From positions 38,645,536-38,709,535 of the forward strand of contig NC_044995.1 of the NCBI RefSeq assembly GCF_008728515.1: a stretch of 64,000 nt of DNA, read 5' to 3'. How positions within the stretch are numbered: the first letter of the stretch is position 1; each line of letters begins with the position of its first letter. This DNA is from Papio anubis. Taxonomy: Eukaryota; Chordata; Mammalia; Primates; Cercopithecidae. Both the position numbers and the translations under genes were made by a program. This document shows positions 62,116 to 64,000 of this stretch, piece after piece. Under the pieces are notes generated by a model, which saw only the letters and a program-made list of their open reading frames with translations, did no database searches and was not told where the DNA came from.

Positions 62116-62640
62116 TGTGGTGCTGGGTAGCGTGTCCTGTGCCCAGAGGTCCCCAAGCCTGTCGGGGACCCGGACAAGGGCAGATTCGGGTCTTGTTGGC
62201 AGCACCTGAGATGGACGGGCTGCCTTGGCATGGAAGGGCCTTGGCTGCTTTTCCCTGTTCAGTCCTGTCCCTCTCCCCCATCCTCCACCCTGTCCCTGTC
62301 ATCTGAGCCTGCTCCTCGTGACGGCTCACGGTCTCCCTACTGGTGGCCAGTGCAGAGTTTCAGTCCCTGGGCTATATTTAGCCCTGAGAAATGGGAACGA
62401 GAAGCCCTCAGCCGCCACAGTGACAGAGAGAGAAGCACAAAGCCAGTGCTGCCTTCTGTCCAGCCATGGTTCTGCTGACTCGGTTCTTTCTCCCAGAACC
62501 TTCCAGAAGCGAAGCATTGGCATTTCTGGGCCTGTTAAAACAAAGATGTGGGCTGGTGGCTGGCACGTTCATTGTCCCCGGAACCTGTCTGTGTCCATGA
62601 TTAAAGTTGGCTTGGTTAGTTTTATTTTCAGGGCTTTTTT
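62116..62640. other. Unassigned, GC-rich stretch
   Basis: About 525 bp of repeat-poor sequence with GC above the rest of intron 6. It includes GGGGACCCGGACAAGGGCAGATTCGGG and a CCAGAACCTTCCAGAAGC heat-shock-like half-site run by chance. No exon signature. Confidence 0.45.
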
Positions 62641-62654
62641 TTTTTTTTTTTTCA

Positions 62655-63265
62655 GTATCTGTGGCAAACCCACATGACATAAAATTTACCATCCTAATTA
62701 TTTTTTTAACTTTTTAATATTTTTTAATTGACAAGTCATAATTGTACTTATTCATGGGGTACATAGTGATGTTTCAATACATATAATGCATAGTGCTCAG
62801 ATTGGGGTAATGAGCGTATTCATCTTCTCAGACCTTTATTGTTTCTTTCTGTTAGGAACATTCGAGCTCCTCCTTCTAGCTATTCGAAACCATTAATACA
62901 CTGTTGCCATCCTAACCATTGTTAAGGATACAGTTCTGTGACATTAAGTATAATACATTCACATTGCTGTGCAACTATCACCACCATCCATCTCCCAAAC
63001 GTTTCCATCTTCCAAATGTAACTCTGTCCCCGCTAAACACCAACTTCCTGTTCCCCCTCCCCCAGCCCTTGGCACCCACCATGCTACTTTCTGTTTTTAT
63101 GATTCTGACGACTCTAGGGACCTCCTATAAATGGAATCATACAGGATTTTCCCTTTTATGACTGGTTTATTTCACATAGCATAATGCCCTCAAGGTTCAC
63201 CCATGTTGCAGCACGTATCAGTATTTTCTTTCTTTTTAAGGTAAAGTTGACTATTAAAAAAAAAA
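62655..63265 (-). mobile_element. L1M 3' sequence with another L1 3' piece inside
   Basis: CACATGACATAAAATTTACCATCC, a second-family segment (TTAATTGACAAGTCATAATTG to about 62890), then CAACTATCACCACCATCCATC, TTCTGACGACTCTAGGGACC and CATATAAATGG-like end. Confidence 0.75.
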
Positions 63266-63273
63266 AAATTTTG

Positions 63274-63572
63274 CCGAGCTCAGTGGCTCACGCTTGTAAT
63301 CCCAGCACTTTGGGAGGCTAGAGCAGGTGGCTCAGGAGGTCAGGAGTTCAAGACCAGCCTGACCAACATGGTGAAACCCTATCGCTACTAAAAATACAAA
63401 AATTAGCCAGGTGTGGTGGCGGTCACCTGTAATCCCAACTACTCAGGATGCTGAGGCAGGAAAATTGCTCGAACTCAGGAGGCAGAGGTTGCAGGGATCT
63501 GAGATCACGCCACTGCACTCCAGCTTGGGTGACAGAGCGAGACTCCATCTCAAAAAAAACAAAAAAAAAAGT
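63274..63572 (+). mobile_element. Alu (S-like) in L1M
   Basis: TGCCGAGCTCAGTGGCTCACGC to an AAAACAAAAAAAAAA tail. Confidence 0.94.
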
Positions 63573-63574
63573 TT

Positions 63575-64000
63575 TAAAAATTGAAGTAGAATAAACATAC
63601 AGAAAAATCCACAGATTATAAGTGAAGAGTTTGATTAATTGTCACAAACTAAACACACCCATGTAACCAGCCCACAAATGAGGAAAAGAACCTTCTCAGC
63701 CCCAGAAGCCCCCCATCATATCCAGTTCCTAGTCACTACCTCCCCGCAAGGGTACCCCTACCAGGACTTTGAGCATCATTCACTAGTTTAGCCTGTTTTT
63801 GTATTTTGCGTAAGTGAAATCTTACATGTATGCTGTTTTCTGTCTGGCTTCTTTTGCTTGGCATTAACTTTTTAAGATCTCATGTGACCTGTGACATTGT
63901 TCATTGCATGTATCCTCTGTCTCCTGTTGATAACAATGTGGATTGTTTGCAGTTTGGGGCTATGATGAATACCACTGCTATGAATGTCCTTGTGTGTGCT
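63575..64000 (-). mobile_element. L1M 3' sequence, runs off the window
   Basis: ATTGAAGTAGAATAAACATACAG, CACACCCATGTAACCAGCCC, then GCAGTTTGGGGCTATGATGAATACC. The same L1M region as 8150-9230 but longer and in better order. Confidence 0.8.

Larger units (their letters stand above)
1..64000 (+). other. CACNA1A: Internal segment of CACNA1A (exons 4-6 with introns 3-6, partial)
   Basis: Three consecutive exons on the + strand read as one frame when joined at consensus splice sites and give Cav2.1 domain I from the S4 segment to the pore loop. Both window ends lie inside introns: I see no exon 3 (end of S3) before 30078 and no exon 7 (S6) after 42367. The turret residues between S5 and the pore separate this gene from CACNA1B and CACNA1E, whose turrets differ. 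The rest is intronic repeat and unique sequence. Known biology of the family: the channel sits in presynaptic membranes and gates calcium entry for transmitter release. Confidence 0.96.
42368..64000 (+). other. CACNA1A: CACNA1A intron 6, 5' portion
   Basis: At least 21.6 kb, running off the window, starting with the strong donor GTAAGTGATG. Exon 7 (start of S6) was looked for and not seen. Content is Alus, L2, MIR, MLT1 LTRs, L1M relics, a U2 snRNA retrocopy and a local duplication. Confidence 0.88.

Noticed and set aside
42368..64000. CACNA1A exon 7 (start of S6)
   Set aside because: No stretch encoding the expected Trp-Asn-Trp-Leu-Tyr-type S6 start with splice sites was seen.
1..64000. A new biological system or bacterial-type gene cluster
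   Set aside because: Every recognisable feature is an exon of a known channel gene or a known class of primate repeat. Nothing suggests an operon, phage, defence or biosynthetic locus.

Overview
The window is primate nuclear DNA: about 80 Alu elements on a background of MIR, L2, old L1, MaLR-type LTRs and DNA transposons, with three short spliced coding exons. The exons are intact and on the + strand. They encode part of domain I of the pore-forming alpha-1 subunit of the P/Q-type voltage-gated calcium channel Cav2.1 (CACNA1A): the S4 voltage sensor, the S4-S5 linker with S5, and the turret with the P-loop up to the selectivity-filter glutamate. Lengths of 92, 153 and 194 bp, the phases and the codon positions all match exons 4, 5 and 6 of the human gene. 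The best-preserved Alu (about 47118-47418) has 3'-half changes I associate with Old World monkey AluY, so a cercopithecoid source is more likely than human. That is inference.

Layout: 1-30077 is the 3' part of intron 3. It holds about 35 Alus, two long purine tracts, a full-span Tigger1 DNA transposon broken up by six Alus (22.8-26.9 kb), and several copies of one short hAT-like element. Exon 4 is 30078-30169, followed by intron 4 (6.4 kb, Alu-dense, both orientations). Exon 5 is 36587-36739, followed by intron 5 (5.4 kb), which has a repeat-poor stretch at 37.5-39.3 kb and a + strand L1 ORF2 remnant ending about 0.1 kb before exon 6. Exon 6 is 42174-42367. From 42368 to the window end is intron 6 (at least 21.6 kb). 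It contains an MLT1 LTR with nested Alus, a local duplication, a truncated U2 snRNA retrocopy, L2 and L1M remnants, and a small element with terminal inverted repeats.

The exons work only as parts of one spliced message. No promoter, first exon, polyadenylation site, independent protein gene, functional RNA gene or CRISPR array was found. Most open reading frames are Alu, LINE or simple-repeat artefacts. I found no undescribed biological system. The points that repay checking are small: a possible MIR-derived branch point at exon 4, a competing donor at exon 4, the U2 retrocopy with a perfect target-site duplication, a breakpoint inside an Alu, and a close inverted repeat in intron 3. Repeat family names come from recognition of consensus features, not from a database run, and repeat boundaries are approximate.
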